DNA of 64,000 nucleotides, taken from assembly GCA_028282465.1 (NCBI GenBank), contig JANQHX010000064.1, positions 16,806-80,805 on the forward strand. The letters are read 5' to 3'. This document shows, piece after piece, positions 29,197-40,100 of this stretch. This DNA is from Gynuella sp. (GTDB lineage: Bacteria; Pseudomonadota; Gammaproteobacteria; Pseudomonadales; Natronospirillaceae). A program made the translations under genes and the position numbers. Every line of letters begins with the position of its first letter. Position 1 is the first letter of the stretch. The notes under the pieces were generated by a model, which was given only the letters and a program-made list of their open reading frames with translations, was not told the origin of the DNA and did no database searches.

Positions 29197-30021
29197 TTAC
29201 AGCGTACCCAAGTCATCTAAGGCATACCCCATTGGATAACTTTTTCGCTTGCGCCCTAATTGAGACTTAGGTTTTCTATTTTTTGGCAACATTCGAAGAA
29301 TTGTTTTACGACATATCAGACCTGCTTTAACACTCTTTCGCAATAAAGCATTGGGTTTTGGAAACTGGAATGCTTCAAGCAATGAGTCATCTAACAGTGC
29401 ATATACTACTGGCCTGCATGCAGGTATTAACCATTTTGGTAGATAAAATCCCAACAGCAAATCAAGTGTTACTGAGGCAATGCGGGTGTTGGCCTCATGG
29501 TATTTAAAGTTTTCCTTTTCAAATGAAATATTAAAAGCTTCGAATTCAGCTAATGTTTCAGGAATATGTTCAATGTTCATTTTTGCGCCAAGTTTTTGAT
29601 AATACAAAAGCCAAGCTTGTTGCTCATTGTCATTCATGGCACGAGATCCATACTTTTCAAGCCATCGAATAGGTTCAAAAACAAATGTAGAAAGAACGTA
29701 GAGGTACAATTCATTTTTAATGCGAAAGCGATTATGCATTGCATTTATTTTGTTTATTGCGGCTTCTCCTTTTTGACTGTCTATTCCATGCTCCACGGGG
29801 TAGGCCAATAGTATCTCAGTATCGTCGTAACGTTTTTGTGTTGCGTTTTCAAACTGACCTGTATGCGCAAGAATTTTTGAAATTGCGGGCACGGCATAGG
29901 TTCGATATAGCGCGAATTCCAATGCTTTTTCAATATCCCAAGGAAAAATGACCAGGCTAAGCTGTCTGACAGTGGCTTCAAAGTCAGTATTGGGGTCAAT
30001 GGTATGTGTGCTCGATGTCAT
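29197..30021 (-). CDS. MpaB/rubber-oxygenase-like (DUF2236) protein
   Basis: A 274-aa soluble helical protein with the DUF2236 pattern: FPWDIEKALEFALYRTYAVP, KRYDDTEILL, then the haem-associated helix NKINAMHNRFRIKN followed by ELYLYVLSTFVFEPIRW. The His of AMHNRF and the conserved Arg residues fit the b-type haem site of latex-clearing Lcp and MpaB family proteins. Family members oxidise or cleave isoprenoid-like lipids, but most bacterial members have no assigned substrate. The last ~40 residues are very basic (KNRKPKSQLGRKRKS). Stands alone. Confidence 0.75.
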   Translation of the reverse strand: MTSSTHTIDPNTDFEATVRQLSLVIFPWDIEKALEFALYRTYAVPAISKILAHTGQFENATQKRYDDTEILLAYPVEHGIDSQKGEAAINKINAMHNRFRIKNELYLYVLSTFVFEPIRWLEKYGSRAMNDNEQQAWLLYYQKLGAKMNIEHIPETLAEFEAFNISFEKENFKYHEANTRIASVTLDLLLGFYLPKWLIPACRPVVYALLDDSLLEAFQFPKPNALLRKSVKAGLICRKTILRMLPKNRKPKSQLGRKRKSYPMGYALDDLGTL

Positions 30022-30176
30022 AGTTCGTTGGCTCTTCTATTTTCATTTATGAGAGTAACGAATATTTGTGTAACTTTGGATGCAAATGTTTTAAATATCA
30101 CAAAATCTTGAGGCAAAAAAAATTTTATTAGTGATATTCAGTGTCACAGAAGCTTTGGTCGAGTTGTAATCTACGG

Positions 30177-30626
30177 TTATTTCTCATCAGGTAGAGAAAC
30201 CACTGAAAACCAAAACTCTTTTACAGTTTGTATGACTTTTACAAATTGCTCCAGGTCAATGGGTTTTACTATGTAGCTATTTGCGTGTAAGTCGTAAGTC
30301 CTAATTATGTCTTTTTCCGCCTCAGAGCTTGTTAGCATGACTACAGGAATTCGTTTTAAGTTCGGTGTAGATTTTATTTGTTCCAAAACAACGCGACCAT
30401 CTACCTTTGGAAGATTGAGATCCAACAGGATCAAATCTGGGCGCACCGCATCTTCGAAACCCTCTCCCTTGTTCAAAAAATCTAAGGCCTCTTCTCCGTC
30501 TTTAGCTACATGAAGATTATTCCATATTTTTGCATCACTGAAGGCTTCTTTAGTTAAAACAATATCGCCTAGGTTATCTTCGACTAACAGAATTTCGATG
30601 GGTCTTGCTGGTTTCTTAGGAGTCAT
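30177..30626 (-). CDS. Single-domain response regulator (Rcp1-like)
   Basis: A 149-aa receiver-only protein: acidic pair Glu16/Asp17 (LLVEDN), phospho-acceptor Asp69 (LLDLNLP), Thr/Ser in MLTSSEAE and Lys in YIVKP. The insertion and spacing fit the Rcp1 class paired with phytochrome-like kinases. Its start overlaps the end of the large kinase gene by 11 bp, so the two are coupled and surely partners. It has no output domain, so it acts by protein contact or in a relay. Confidence 0.92.
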   Translation of the reverse strand: MTPKKPARPIEILLVEDNLGDIVLTKEAFSDAKIWNNLHVAKDGEEALDFLNKGEGFEDAVRPDLILLDLNLPKVDGRVVLEQIKSTPNLKRIPVVMLTSSEAEKDIIRTYDLHANSYIVKPIDLEQFVKVIQTVKEFWFSVVSLPDEK

Positions 30627-33360
30627 AATGACGAGTCTCTTTTAACAAGTTAGGTAGCCGTGGAAGGGTAAAATAAAAGGTACTGCCTTCTCCTAGAGAG
30701 GAGGTCGCCCAAATTTTTCCACCTAAATTTTCAATGGTTTTTCGACAAATTGATAGCCCAATTCCAGTGCCTGGATATTCTTCTTTGCGGTGCAAGCGCC
30801 GGAATGCATCAAATATCTTCTCGCAGTAATCCTGTTTCATACCAATACCATTGTCGGTGATCGAAAACCTCCAGTGAGAATGTTCGGGTTCAATGTGAAT
30901 ATCTATTTTTGGTGCTAAATCTTTCGACTTGTACTTGATAGCATTGCCTATCAGATTTTGAAATACTGAGCGAATCTGTGGTGGGTCTGCATAAATTGTA
31001 GGTAGATTAGGCCATGTTATTGTAGCCCCGGTTTCTTTAATGCTAGCATATAGATTGTCTTCTACCGTTTGCTTTATCGTATTAAGGTCAATGGTTTTAA
31101 AAGTATCCGCTTCGTTTCCAATTCGAGCATATTCAAGCAAACCCTTAACTAATATCTGCATTCTAGAAGCGCCATCACAGGCAAAATGTATGTATTCTTT
31201 TGCCTTATCATCCAATTGATCACTGTATTTTCGTTCTAAAAGACTTGTAAAGTTTGCAACCATTCGAAGAGGTTCTTGTAAGTCATGAGAAGCTAAATAA
31301 GCGAATCGTTCCAACTCCATGTTTGAACGCATAAGTTCAGACTCGGCAGATTTCCTAATAGTCACGTCGTCGATTGAACCGGCCATTCTGGTAGCATTTC
31401 CCAAGTCATTCCATACGGCTTGGCCCCTAGCATGTAACCATACATAACCATTATCATCATGACGAAATCTATATTCTATGTCATATGGTGTCTTGTTTTC
31501 TAAGTGGTTATTAATAGCACTTTCAACCTGGTTTTGGTCGTCAGGATGTAAACGACTTATAAAATCCTCATGGCTAGGTGTAAAACTGCCATCAGAAATT
31601 CCAGCAATGGATTTAAATCTTTCGGACCAAAAAAGTTCTCCTGTTTGTATATTCCAGTCCCATAGTCCAACAGAAGATCCTTTGACTGCCAGTTCATACC
31701 TTTCAGTACTTTCTTCCAGCAAAGATTCAGCTTCTTTGCGTCGGGTAATGTCTCGGCCAATTCCAAGGATGTACTTATTGCCTTCGTCATCCAAAAATCG
31801 AATCTTTTTTGTATCCAGTATCCGAGTTTTTCCATCTGGGAATTGAATGGACTCTTCTACCTGTGAGCTGCCTTGAAGTAAGGCTAATTTATCCTGTTCT
31901 AAAAATAGTTCCGCTTCGTTTTCGTCATATGCTTCAAGAGTCGTGGTTCCTAACACAGTGTGTCTTACTTCTTCTGGGTACAGATTTAAAAAAGCTTGAT
32001 TCGCTTGAACTATTCGAAACTCTTCATCTTTTACAAAAATGATGTCCGGTGTTGATTTTTGCATAAGCAGTAAAAAGTTCTGTGACTCTTCCACTTTCCT
32101 TAGATTTTTTTCACGTGTTAGCTCAGCCGATACCCATTGTGATATTAGCCTGAAAATTGAGTTTTCTCTTTCAGTGAAAGGCCTGCCCCTTGTTTCTTTA
32201 TTGAAAAAAGCCAGTGTTCCAAAAGGTTCATGATTGATAAATAATGTTGTTCCAATGTAAGAACCTATAGGCTGTTTACCATAATAGTGGTGGTTCTGTA
32301 TTTTACTTTCGCCTGCTTCAGTCCAACTTAGAACGCTTTTCATCGGGAAAACATGAGAGCAATAGGTTTCTTTTAATTTAAATTCTCGGCAATCCCTAAA
32401 CTCATTTTGTGGGTAACTATGACCAACAGTGTATTGATCATTTTTAATGTGGCTAACGATACCGACTGAAAGCTCAAAAAAAGATGTTCCTAGCGCTAAA
32501 ACATCTGAAAACTTTTCTTCAATCGATAACTCAATATCAGTAGCAAGGGAGCAAAGCCGATTTAATATTTCTTCTTCTTGTTTTTTTTCATTGATATCTT
32601 CAATGAGACCGGCAACTTGGTTAGGTCTTCCAGTTTTTTCATAAGATATGATATTGCCGGTTTCTCGGAACCATCTCCAGGCGCCACTTACATGTTTAAC
32701 TCTATAGGTGACTTCCTTTGGTCTATCTCCACCCCGTAGATACTCTTGCCAATATGACTCTATTCTGCCTTTGTCGTCTGGGTGTGATAATTCTCTCCAC
32801 CCTTTTAATGTGAGATTTAAATTATCAAATGTTTTTCCTAAGAGATTAAATATTTGATTATCCAAAAAAAACATATCTCTGTCGGCATAGTATTCCCAAA
32901 CTGCGGTATTTGATGCTTTTATCACTCGGTCATAACGTTCGCGCATTGTCTCAGTGATGGAGGGGCTATAAGCATCTTCTTTCTGTGGTTCGGGTAAGGG
33001 GTGAATCGAAATGACATACACTCTTTTTTGGTTCAAGTTAATATCATTTAACCTCAACTCCGCTTCTAATGTTGTCCCATTTTTTTTTCTAACTATTATA
33101 TTTTTACTAGCCGAAATTAAACTACTTTCGATATTGTTGATGTAGCTATTCAAATAACCTTGTAAAAATTGGTTGTACTTTTTCGGAATTAAATAGTTAA
33201 TGTGTTCATCGACAAGATCGTCTTCTTTGTAACCAAATAACTTCCTAACAGCTGAGTTAGTACCCTGAATATTTCCTTTAGAATCTATTGCTATTAAACA
33301 ATCAGTTGTGACATTTATTTCTTCTAAGTTGGATTCAGCGTTCGCATTGTATTTATTCAT
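30616..33360 (-). CDS. Multi-PAS/GAF sensor histidine kinase
   Basis: This 914-aa soluble kinase lacks membrane segments. Domain order: PAS (~15-130), PAS/PAC (~145-262), GAF (~265-420), PAS (~430-545), PAS/PAC (~555-680), HisKA with phospho-acceptor His692 in LASHDLQEP, and HATPase (~790-905) with N box FQNLIGNAIKYK, G1 DNGIGM and G2 GTGIGLSIC. The DHp sequence resembles bacteriophytochrome-type kinases, matching its Rcp1-like regulator. It diverges from a second kinase gene at 33502. The signal is cytosolic and unknown (redox, light or ligand). Confidence 0.93.
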   Translation of the reverse strand: MNKYNANAESNLEEINVTTDCLIAIDSKGNIQGTNSAVRKLFGYKEDDLVDEHINYLIPKKYNQFLQGYLNSYINNIESSLISASKNIIVRKKNGTTLEAELRLNDINLNQKRVYVISIHPLPEPQKEDAYSPSITETMRERYDRVIKASNTAVWEYYADRDMFFLDNQIFNLLGKTFDNLNLTLKGWRELSHPDDKGRIESYWQEYLRGGDRPKEVTYRVKHVSGAWRWFRETGNIISYEKTGRPNQVAGLIEDINEKKQEEEILNRLCSLATDIELSIEEKFSDVLALGTSFFELSVGIVSHIKNDQYTVGHSYPQNEFRDCREFKLKETYCSHVFPMKSVLSWTEAGESKIQNHHYYGKQPIGSYIGTTLFINHEPFGTLAFFNKETRGRPFTERENSIFRLISQWVSAELTREKNLRKVEESQNFLLLMQKSTPDIIFVKDEEFRIVQANQAFLNLYPEEVRHTVLGTTTLEAYDENEAELFLEQDKLALLQGSSQVEESIQFPDGKTRILDTKKIRFLDDEGNKYILGIGRDITRRKEAESLLEESTERYELAVKGSSVGLWDWNIQTGELFWSERFKSIAGISDGSFTPSHEDFISRLHPDDQNQVESAINNHLENKTPYDIEYRFRHDDNGYVWLHARGQAVWNDLGNATRMAGSIDDVTIRKSAESELMRSNMELERFAYLASHDLQEPLRMVANFTSLLERKYSDQLDDKAKEYIHFACDGASRMQILVKGLLEYARIGNEADTFKTIDLNTIKQTVEDNLYASIKETGATITWPNLPTIYADPPQIRSVFQNLIGNAIKYKSKDLAPKIDIHIEPEHSHWRFSITDNGIGMKQDYCEKIFDAFRRLHRKEEYPGTGIGLSICRKTIENLGGKIWATSSLGEGSTFYFTLPRLPNLLKETRHYDS

Positions 33361-33501
33361 GATACTTCTTTTTAGGTACTTACATTTTTGTTGATTCGCT
33401 AGAAACGTATGAATATTAGTCTACATTAGAGCGATAGGTTAGATATTTAAAGATACCAACATGCTCTTGGTGTACCGTTTTAATAAAGAAGTTGTTTAAC
33501 A

Positions 33502-34227
33502 ATGACTGTATCCAAAATAGATCCTAAATTTGTCAGTGAGCTAGTGTCTGGTATTTGTCATGATTTTGGTGCGCCGACTCGCCACGTACTTCAGTTTTCT
33601 CAGCTATTGAGTAAAGAGCTAGGTTCAAGTGACATTGATGAAAAACAAAAGCGCTGGTTAGGGTTTTTAATTGATAGTGGGTCTCAGATCGGCGCTATGC
33701 TGAGTAGTCTAGCGAAACTAAATACACTGACGTCTGTGATGAATGAAAGTTCGATTGATCAAATTGATTTGAAGGAGCTGTTCAATAATGCCTTTTCTTA
33801 CTGTGAAAGTATTCATACGCATGACTCTGGAATAGAACTAACCGTTAGTGGTGATTGGCCTGTGATTGAGGGTGTTTCTGAGCATTGGATAGTTCTATTT
33901 CGGTCAATAATTTCTAACGCCATGATTTTTAATCCTAAAGACTCGAGCCACATTATTAAGATTCATACAAATTTGGTCACTGTAGATGGTCATATCAGTT
34001 TTATGATTGAGGATAATGGAATAGGTGTAACTGCTGATCAGAGAGAGGTTATATGCAGGCCATTTAAACGGTTTCATCCTCCGGATGCTTATCCAGGGAT
34101 CGGAATGGGACTTACTTATTGCGCTTATATTGCTGAATTAAATGATGCCAGATTATCATTTGAAGAGTCATCACTAGGCGGATTGCGAGTCAACTATTGT
34201 TATCAATATATCGCCTCGGCCGGTTAA
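33502..34227 (+). CDS. Sensor-less histidine kinase
   Basis: A 241-aa protein made only of a DHp helix pair and an ATPase domain: ICHDFGAPTRHV holds the candidate phospho-acceptor His, then FRSIISNAMIFNP (N box), EDNGIGV (G1) and GIGMGLTYC (G2). No input domain precedes it, so it must be driven by another protein. The gene ends 15 nt before the REC-GGDEF-EAL gene, its probable target. The HDFGAP motif is a variant of the usual HDLRTP/HDLQEP. Confidence 0.85.
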   Translation: MTVSKIDPKFVSELVSGICHDFGAPTRHVLQFSQLLSKELGSSDIDEKQKRWLGFLIDSGSQIGAMLSSLAKLNTLTSVMNESSIDQIDLKELFNNAFSYCESIHTHDSGIELTVSGDWPVIEGVSEHWIVLFRSIISNAMIFNPKDSSHIIKIHTNLVTVDGHISFMIEDNGIGVTADQREVICRPFKRFHPPDAYPGIGMGLTYCAYIAELNDARLSFEESSLGGLRVNYCYQYIASAG

Positions 34228-34242
34228 AGAGCAAAGTATATT

Positions 34243-36003
34243 ATGAATAAGAGTCTCTTTAATTACGCACTAAATGATAAAAAAAAGGAAAGCAATGTAT
34301 TTCTAATGGCCGAAGATAATCCAATTGATGCAGAGCTATTCAAAGAAATGCTAAACGCTGCGTTTGATGGAAACTATTCAATTGTATGTGTTAATTGTTT
34401 TGAAGAAATAATTGAAGCTTTGGAAAATGACAAATATCACGCGTTGATTCTAGATATGGAACTACCAGACCGGTCTGGCCCTGACAATGTGTATCAGTTA
34501 GGAAAGCAATATCCCACATTACCCATTGTTGTTCTTACTGGTAATGAAGATTTAAATTTAGCCATAAACTCTTTACAAAATGGGGCTCAAGACTATTTAT
34601 CAAAGAACAGCGTGACTCCAGAAGCATTGGCTAGATCTGTTCATTATGCTAAGGAACGAAAACATATAGAGCAAAGACTCAAGAGAGCGTTAGAAGATGC
34701 TGCGTTTAAAAACATACAGTTGGAGGCGCAAGCAAAGCATGACCCATTGACCGGAATTGCCAATCGCTCTTATTTTAATGATGTCTCAAATCAAATTATT
34801 CACCGTGCTAAGAGAGGAAAACTAAAAACTGCACTATTGTATTTCGATTTAAATGACTTTAAAAAGGTTAATGATACCTATGGCCATCTTGTGGGAGATG
34901 AACTCTTAAAAAAAGTTTCTACTCGACTAAAGAATGTTGTTCGAGAGTCGGACTTTCTCGCTCGTATCGGTGGCGATGAGTTTGTCATCATTACTGATAC
35001 TATTAAAGATAAAAGGGAAGTCTACCCGCTGGTTAAGAGGCTGCAGGATGAGTTTGATAACAAGATTCAAGTTGGTACTCATGTTATTACAGTGTCGGCA
35101 TCAATTGGGATAGCATTTTATCCAGAAGCAGATAATTTGGATTTACTGATTAAACAAGCTGATTGTGCAATGTACGAGGCAAAAGGTAACCGCTCAGCCG
35201 CCGCTTGCTTTTTTTCAGACAAAATGGCTTCACAGTATGCAAGAACACAAAAAATTGAGCTGAGTTTGAGTTCGGCGGTTGAGAGAAGTGAATTCACCGC
35301 TAACTTTCAGCCCCTTGAATGTGTTGATAAGCCCAGTGAAATACATATTGAGGCGTTAGCAAGATGGCATTCCTCAAGTCTTGGCACTGTGCCTCCTGAC
35401 GAATTCATTTCAATTGCCGAAAACACACCTGTAATCAATGGCATAACACAGATCACCACACAAGAATGCGTTGAATTGTATGGTCTTCTGCAAAAAAATA
35501 GAGAAAGCATAGGTAAGATCTCTATCAATGTCTGTGCACAACAATTAGCGAATCAGGCATTCTGTGCGCAGTTTTTGGAATGGTTGGAAGAGTATTCGTT
35601 ACCAAAAGACAAAATATGCCTGGAATTGACTGAACGACAATTTGTTCAAAATATTAAAGCTTGTAAGAAGCAAATCAATTACCTAAAAAGCCAGGGTGTT
35701 TCATTTGCTCTTGATGATTTCGGTAGCGGGTTTTCATCAATTACACATTTATTAGATTTGCCGTTCGATATTTTAAAGCTGGACAGAATACTTATTAGTT
35801 ATCTCGATAATAATAATAGAAACCAAGCTCTAGTTGCTGGCATTGTTGAGATGGCACATCGCTTGGAAATGTTAGTGGTGGCAGAAGGCGTTGAGCGACA
35901 AGAAGAAAGAAGTAAGTGCATTGACCTTGGGTGCGATTACCTTCAGGGTTTTTTAATTTCTAAATCATTACCTCTCCATGAGACTGCCTTATTTTACCAA
36001 TAG
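34243..36003 (+). CDS. Response regulator with GGDEF and EAL domains
   Basis: A 586-aa protein: receiver (~18-135; acidic AEDN, phospho-Asp in LILDMELP, Lys in YLSKN), then GGDEF (~165-325, DPLTGIANR start and intact RIGGDEF active site) and EAL (~340-585; EALARW, NVCAQQL, ELTERQF, DDFGSGFSS, LKLDR and AEGVER all present). Both c-di-GMP catalytic motifs look functional, so net synthesis or breakdown cannot be predicted; in many such proteins one domain is regulatory. No RxxD inhibitory site was confirmed. Likely phosphorylated by the adjacent sensor-less kinase. Confidence 0.93.
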   Translation: MNKSLFNYALNDKKKESNVFLMAEDNPIDAELFKEMLNAAFDGNYSIVCVNCFEEIIEALENDKYHALILDMELPDRSGPDNVYQLGKQYPTLPIVVLTGNEDLNLAINSLQNGAQDYLSKNSVTPEALARSVHYAKERKHIEQRLKRALEDAAFKNIQLEAQAKHDPLTGIANRSYFNDVSNQIIHRAKRGKLKTALLYFDLNDFKKVNDTYGHLVGDELLKKVSTRLKNVVRESDFLARIGGDEFVIITDTIKDKREVYPLVKRLQDEFDNKIQVGTHVITVSASIGIAFYPEADNLDLLIKQADCAMYEAKGNRSAAACFFSDKMASQYARTQKIELSLSSAVERSEFTANFQPLECVDKPSEIHIEALARWHSSSLGTVPPDEFISIAENTPVINGITQITTQECVELYGLLQKNRESIGKISINVCAQQLANQAFCAQFLEWLEEYSLPKDKICLELTERQFVQNIKACKKQINYLKSQGVSFALDDFGSGFSSITHLLDLPFDILKLDRILISYLDNNNRNQALVAGIVEMAHRLEMLVVAEGVERQEERSKCIDLGCDYLQGFLISKSLPLHETALFYQ

Positions 36004-36160
36004 CTAATATCTATACTTAAAGAATGGGCACTATTTTTAAAACTTAAAATATAATGTCAGTCCTGCAATTAACCTAACCTTCCTATAGGCGAAAGGTGTA
36101 ATATGAATGACATATTAAGGAGCCTAGAATTTCCAATCACTCATAAACCGGAGTCTAAGA

Positions 36161-36571
36161 ATGGATGCCAAAGCCATAACACCCATACTCAATGTTTCAG
36201 ATATTCAATCCTCTTTTGAGTGGTTCAAAAAACTAGGCTGGAAGAAAAACTGGGATTGGGGCCAACCAATTAGCTTTGGTGCTATGGGTTCAGGGGAGTG
36301 CGAAATATTTTTATGCCTTGATGCTCAAGGGGGCAGAGGCAAGGGAAACAACACCAAAACCTTTAATGAAAAGGATGGGGAAACATCGGACAAAGGTGTG
36401 TGGCTATCTATTTGGGTTGATGATGTAGACAGTATTTATAAGCAGTGTTTAGAAAATAGCATTGAAGTTATGCATGAACCTGAGGACATGCCCTGGGGTG
36501 TGAGAGAGTTTCATATTCGTCATCCCGATGGTCACGTATTTAGAATTAGCCAGGGCTTGGCTGACGAATAA
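36161..36571 (+). CDS. VOC/glyoxalase-family protein
   Basis: A 136-aa vicinal-oxygen-chelate fold: first beta-alpha-beta-beta-beta module ITPILNVSDIQSSFEWFKKLGW, second module VWLSIWVDDVDSIYKQC...GVREFHIRHPDGHVFRI. Potential metal ligands include Glu/His of REFHIRHPDGH. GGAG lies 8 nt before the ATG. Family roles include glyoxalase, bleomycin/fosfomycin resistance and dioxygenase; the specific role here is unknown. Stands alone. Confidence 0.85.
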   Translation: MDAKAITPILNVSDIQSSFEWFKKLGWKKNWDWGQPISFGAMGSGECEIFLCLDAQGGRGKGNNTKTFNEKDGETSDKGVWLSIWVDDVDSIYKQCLENSIEVMHEPEDMPWGVREFHIRHPDGHVFRISQGLADE

Positions 36572-37114
36572 TTTTTTAGCACGGATTCAAAATAGCGATC
36601 TATAAAGAATAGGTAGAATTATTAAAAAAGCGCTATTTGTTTTTGTTTGCGTAGTTTAAAAGAATAAAAAAAGCAGAATTAAATTCGACTCATGATATAG
36701 GCTGCTATGCTGCTATATTAGTTAGTAATGCAGTTAACCGGTTGTAACCTATATTATCAGCGGATTATATATGCTTCCTATTTGTACATTTCAGAAATAG
36801 ATATTCATCATTTAGTTAATGGCTCTTTGTACTATTAACGCAACTTATATTTTATGAGCTGACAAGCAATAGATGCTAATTAAAAAACCTTATTCAATTT
36901 ACATTCTTTTCAAATAAGACACCTGTGCCAGATATGGATATTTGATGTTTAAAAGGGATGAATGAGCAATAATCAATTCAATTTAAATAGGTTTAATTAA
37001 TAATCTTAATAGGTTTGTTGTGTATAAATGAAAGTTGGGCCATCTTTCACATTATTACCAAATACTCTTCTATAGGATGAATAACTGCTCCAAAAGTTAT
37101 AAAAAGGTTTACAA
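36572..37114. other. Gene-free AT-rich stretch (~540 bp)
   Basis: No reading frame, repeat or RNA is recognised. It precedes the haem lipoprotein gene and probably carries its promoter. An isolated GTTGTAAC octamer lies at 36742-36749 (see findings). Confidence 0.5.
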
Positions 37115-40100
37115 ATGATAAAAAATGGGATTCTTGTTCTAATCCTTAGCGGGTTTTTAGTTGCATGCGCTCCAGAACAACCTTCAGATATTAAATCTGA
37201 TTCTAATAATACATCTCAGCCGGGTACAACCCAGCCAGATGGTGATCAAGATACATCTCAGGTAGATGAAATAGTCGGTACAGATATACAAATTGCGGAA
37301 GGCGCAAGGGAATATCAAAATAGCTGTGCTGATTGCCATGGTGATTCAGGGCAGGGGACTGTCTTCGGAGGGCCTTTAAATACTTTGGATGAGTGCCCTT
37401 CATGTGAAACTGTGGCAGGGTTGATTGACAACATTGCCCAGACCATGCCATTGGTGGACCCCGGCAGCTGTGTTGGCGAATGTGCTGAGACTATTGGTTT
37501 CTTTATTCGTTCATCATGGTATGGAGCTCAAGGCGATAATTCTGAGCCGGTTGATGAAGGCGGTAATTCTGAGCCGGTTGATGAAGGCGGTAATTCTGAG
37601 CCGGGTGATGAAGGCGGTAATTCTGAGCCAGGTGATGAAGACGGTAATTCTGAGCCAGGTGATGAAGGTGGTAATTCTGAGCCGGGCGATCAAGGTGAAA
37701 ACTCAGAGCCAGGTGATCAAGGTGGTAATTCAGAGCCGGGTGATCAAGGCGGTAACTCCGATGCAGAGTTAGTTGGTGCAGAAGCGCAAATTGCAGAAGG
37801 TGCAAAGGAATATCAAAACAACTGTGCTGGTTGTCATGGTGAGTCAGGACAAGGCACTGGCTTAGGAGAAGCATTAAACAATTTAGATGACTGTCCTTCA
37901 TGTGAAACAGTGGCAGGCCTGATTGAAAAAATTAGCCAAACCATGCCATCGCTGGATCCTACTAGCTGTGTCGATGAATGTGCGGAAAATATTGGTTTAT
38001 TTATTCGTTCATCTTGGTACCGAACTCAAGTCGATTCTGCCAAATATATTTTGAAATCTAGAGAAGAAACACTTCAAGAATTTGCTGTGAATATTGTCAA
38101 TCGTGTTCCTACTGCCGAAGAATATGAAAGAGCAAAAACTGAAGAAGGGTTTGATGAAGTTGCACTTTCTTTAATGGAAGAAGACAGCTTTGGTCATTGG
38201 GTTATACTGGCATTTAATGATTTGTTGCTCACGAATTCAGCGAAGCCTAAACAATTAACTAGGCAGTTTAATTCGGGCTATGGAGGTCAAAGATTACCGC
38301 AGCAGGTTCGTGAACTAGTTTCAACTTACTCTACTCGAAATAAAGGCGTAGATTTACTTAAAGAAAATTTCAGGCCAGATGATCGGTGCTGGAACACCAG
38401 TGACCTAGCCAGAGGTGTTGACTACAGTAATAATATTTTTGATTACACCATTGATAAAGAGCCGCTTCAGCTAATTCGTTATATTGCGATGAATGATTTA
38501 TCGACAGACTTGATATTAACTGCTCCCTTCACTGTTGCGAACGCTTATGGTTTAAATCTATATCCAATGGAGCCTTACAATGTTGTTGACGGCGATTTTG
38601 ATGATTTTAACTTTGAGAAGAAATTTGTTGAGTCTCAGGAAGACTTGCAACATGTTCCCTGTCGCGCTTACTTAATTCAGTCTCATAATATTGAGTACCC
38701 TGCGGCCTATTATGACCCTGAAAGTTTTCAACCTGCAGTCATTCCATACACAGCTTATTTAAAGAATGATGCCGCTGGTGAGAATGACCGGTCAAAAGTT
38801 GGCTACTATTTCGATAAAGAAGTTGGTTATCCACACGCTGGAATTTTAACAACACCTGCATTTTTGGAGCGCTATCAAACCAACAATACCAATAAAAATC
38901 GTGAGCGCGCATCCTTAGTATTGAAGTATTTCTTAGATATTGATGTGGGCGCGAGCCAAGTTGATAACTTCGAATCAGAAGAATATGAAAACCCAGTACT
39001 GGAAGATCCAAACTGTACTGCCTGTCATAATATTCTTGATCCTGTGGCGTCAACCTTCCAAAACTTTCAGGATCGTCACCGTATCTATTATAACAAGCGT
39101 CTGTTTAGGCAAATTAACAAAGTAGGCAGTGGTTCGAACTATCATCCCTGGAATTCCATTGCCGGAAGCTTGAGGCAAGCTGGATTTGCATCATCATTCG
39201 AATTGGCAAATCAACCAACAGGTTGGGAAATGCCAGAAGAGTTCACCAACAATGCATTACAGTGGTTAGGCCAACAAATTGTTGCTCAAGAGAGAATGTA
39301 TGGCGCTGCATTGATTCGAACATTATACAGTGCGTTGATTGCTCCCTATGACAACCCAGAGTATTTCCGTGAGATGTATGACACATTCGTTGCCGAGGGT
39401 GTTGATACCAAAAACATAAAGCAACTGGTACTGGCTATTATCAAGCATCAAGACTACCGAATTGATGGTGTTATCTCTGCAGATATAGATCAACATTCGA
39501 TTCGTTCCATTCGTTTCTTGGGACCTGAAATGTTGAATCGTAAAAACATCGGGATTCTAGGTTTCCGCTGGAGAATGTTAGATAGCCAAGACGCCATTGT
39601 TTTATATGGCGGAATTGACTCGCTGCAAACAACTGATCGCTTAGAAGATATTTCAGGTGTGTCTGAAGCAATGTCAGAAAGCATGGCCTCAGAGCTCGCG
39701 TGCTACGCAACAGGGGAAGACTTTACGCGTCCGCTTAATGAACGTCTGCTATTCCCGTATGTTCAGCAATCCTTCGTGCCTGACACTCATGAAAACGAAA
39801 TCAAACAAAATATTGTACATTTACATGCATGGTTTCTAAATGAAGAACTCCTGTTAAACGATGAAGAGGTTCAACACACATACGATTTGTTTGTGGCTGC
39901 TCATACGGCCCTTAAAGACTCTGACGATAAAACATTGAAGAAGGGTGTTGCCGGAGTAAGAGGCGGCGGGCCAGGCTGTGATGGTTACGTTATTAATTCT
40001 GTAGACCCAGTACGTGGTGGTTACAGAACGCGAAGTGGTCGACTACAGAGCGATCAACATTACACCGTGAAAGCATGGATGGCCGTTGTTAATTATTTGA

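Noticed and set aside
37203..37901. Minus-strand frames opposite the haem lipoprotein
   Set aside because: Shadows of the 27-bp repeat and cytochrome domains on the other strand, without start signals.
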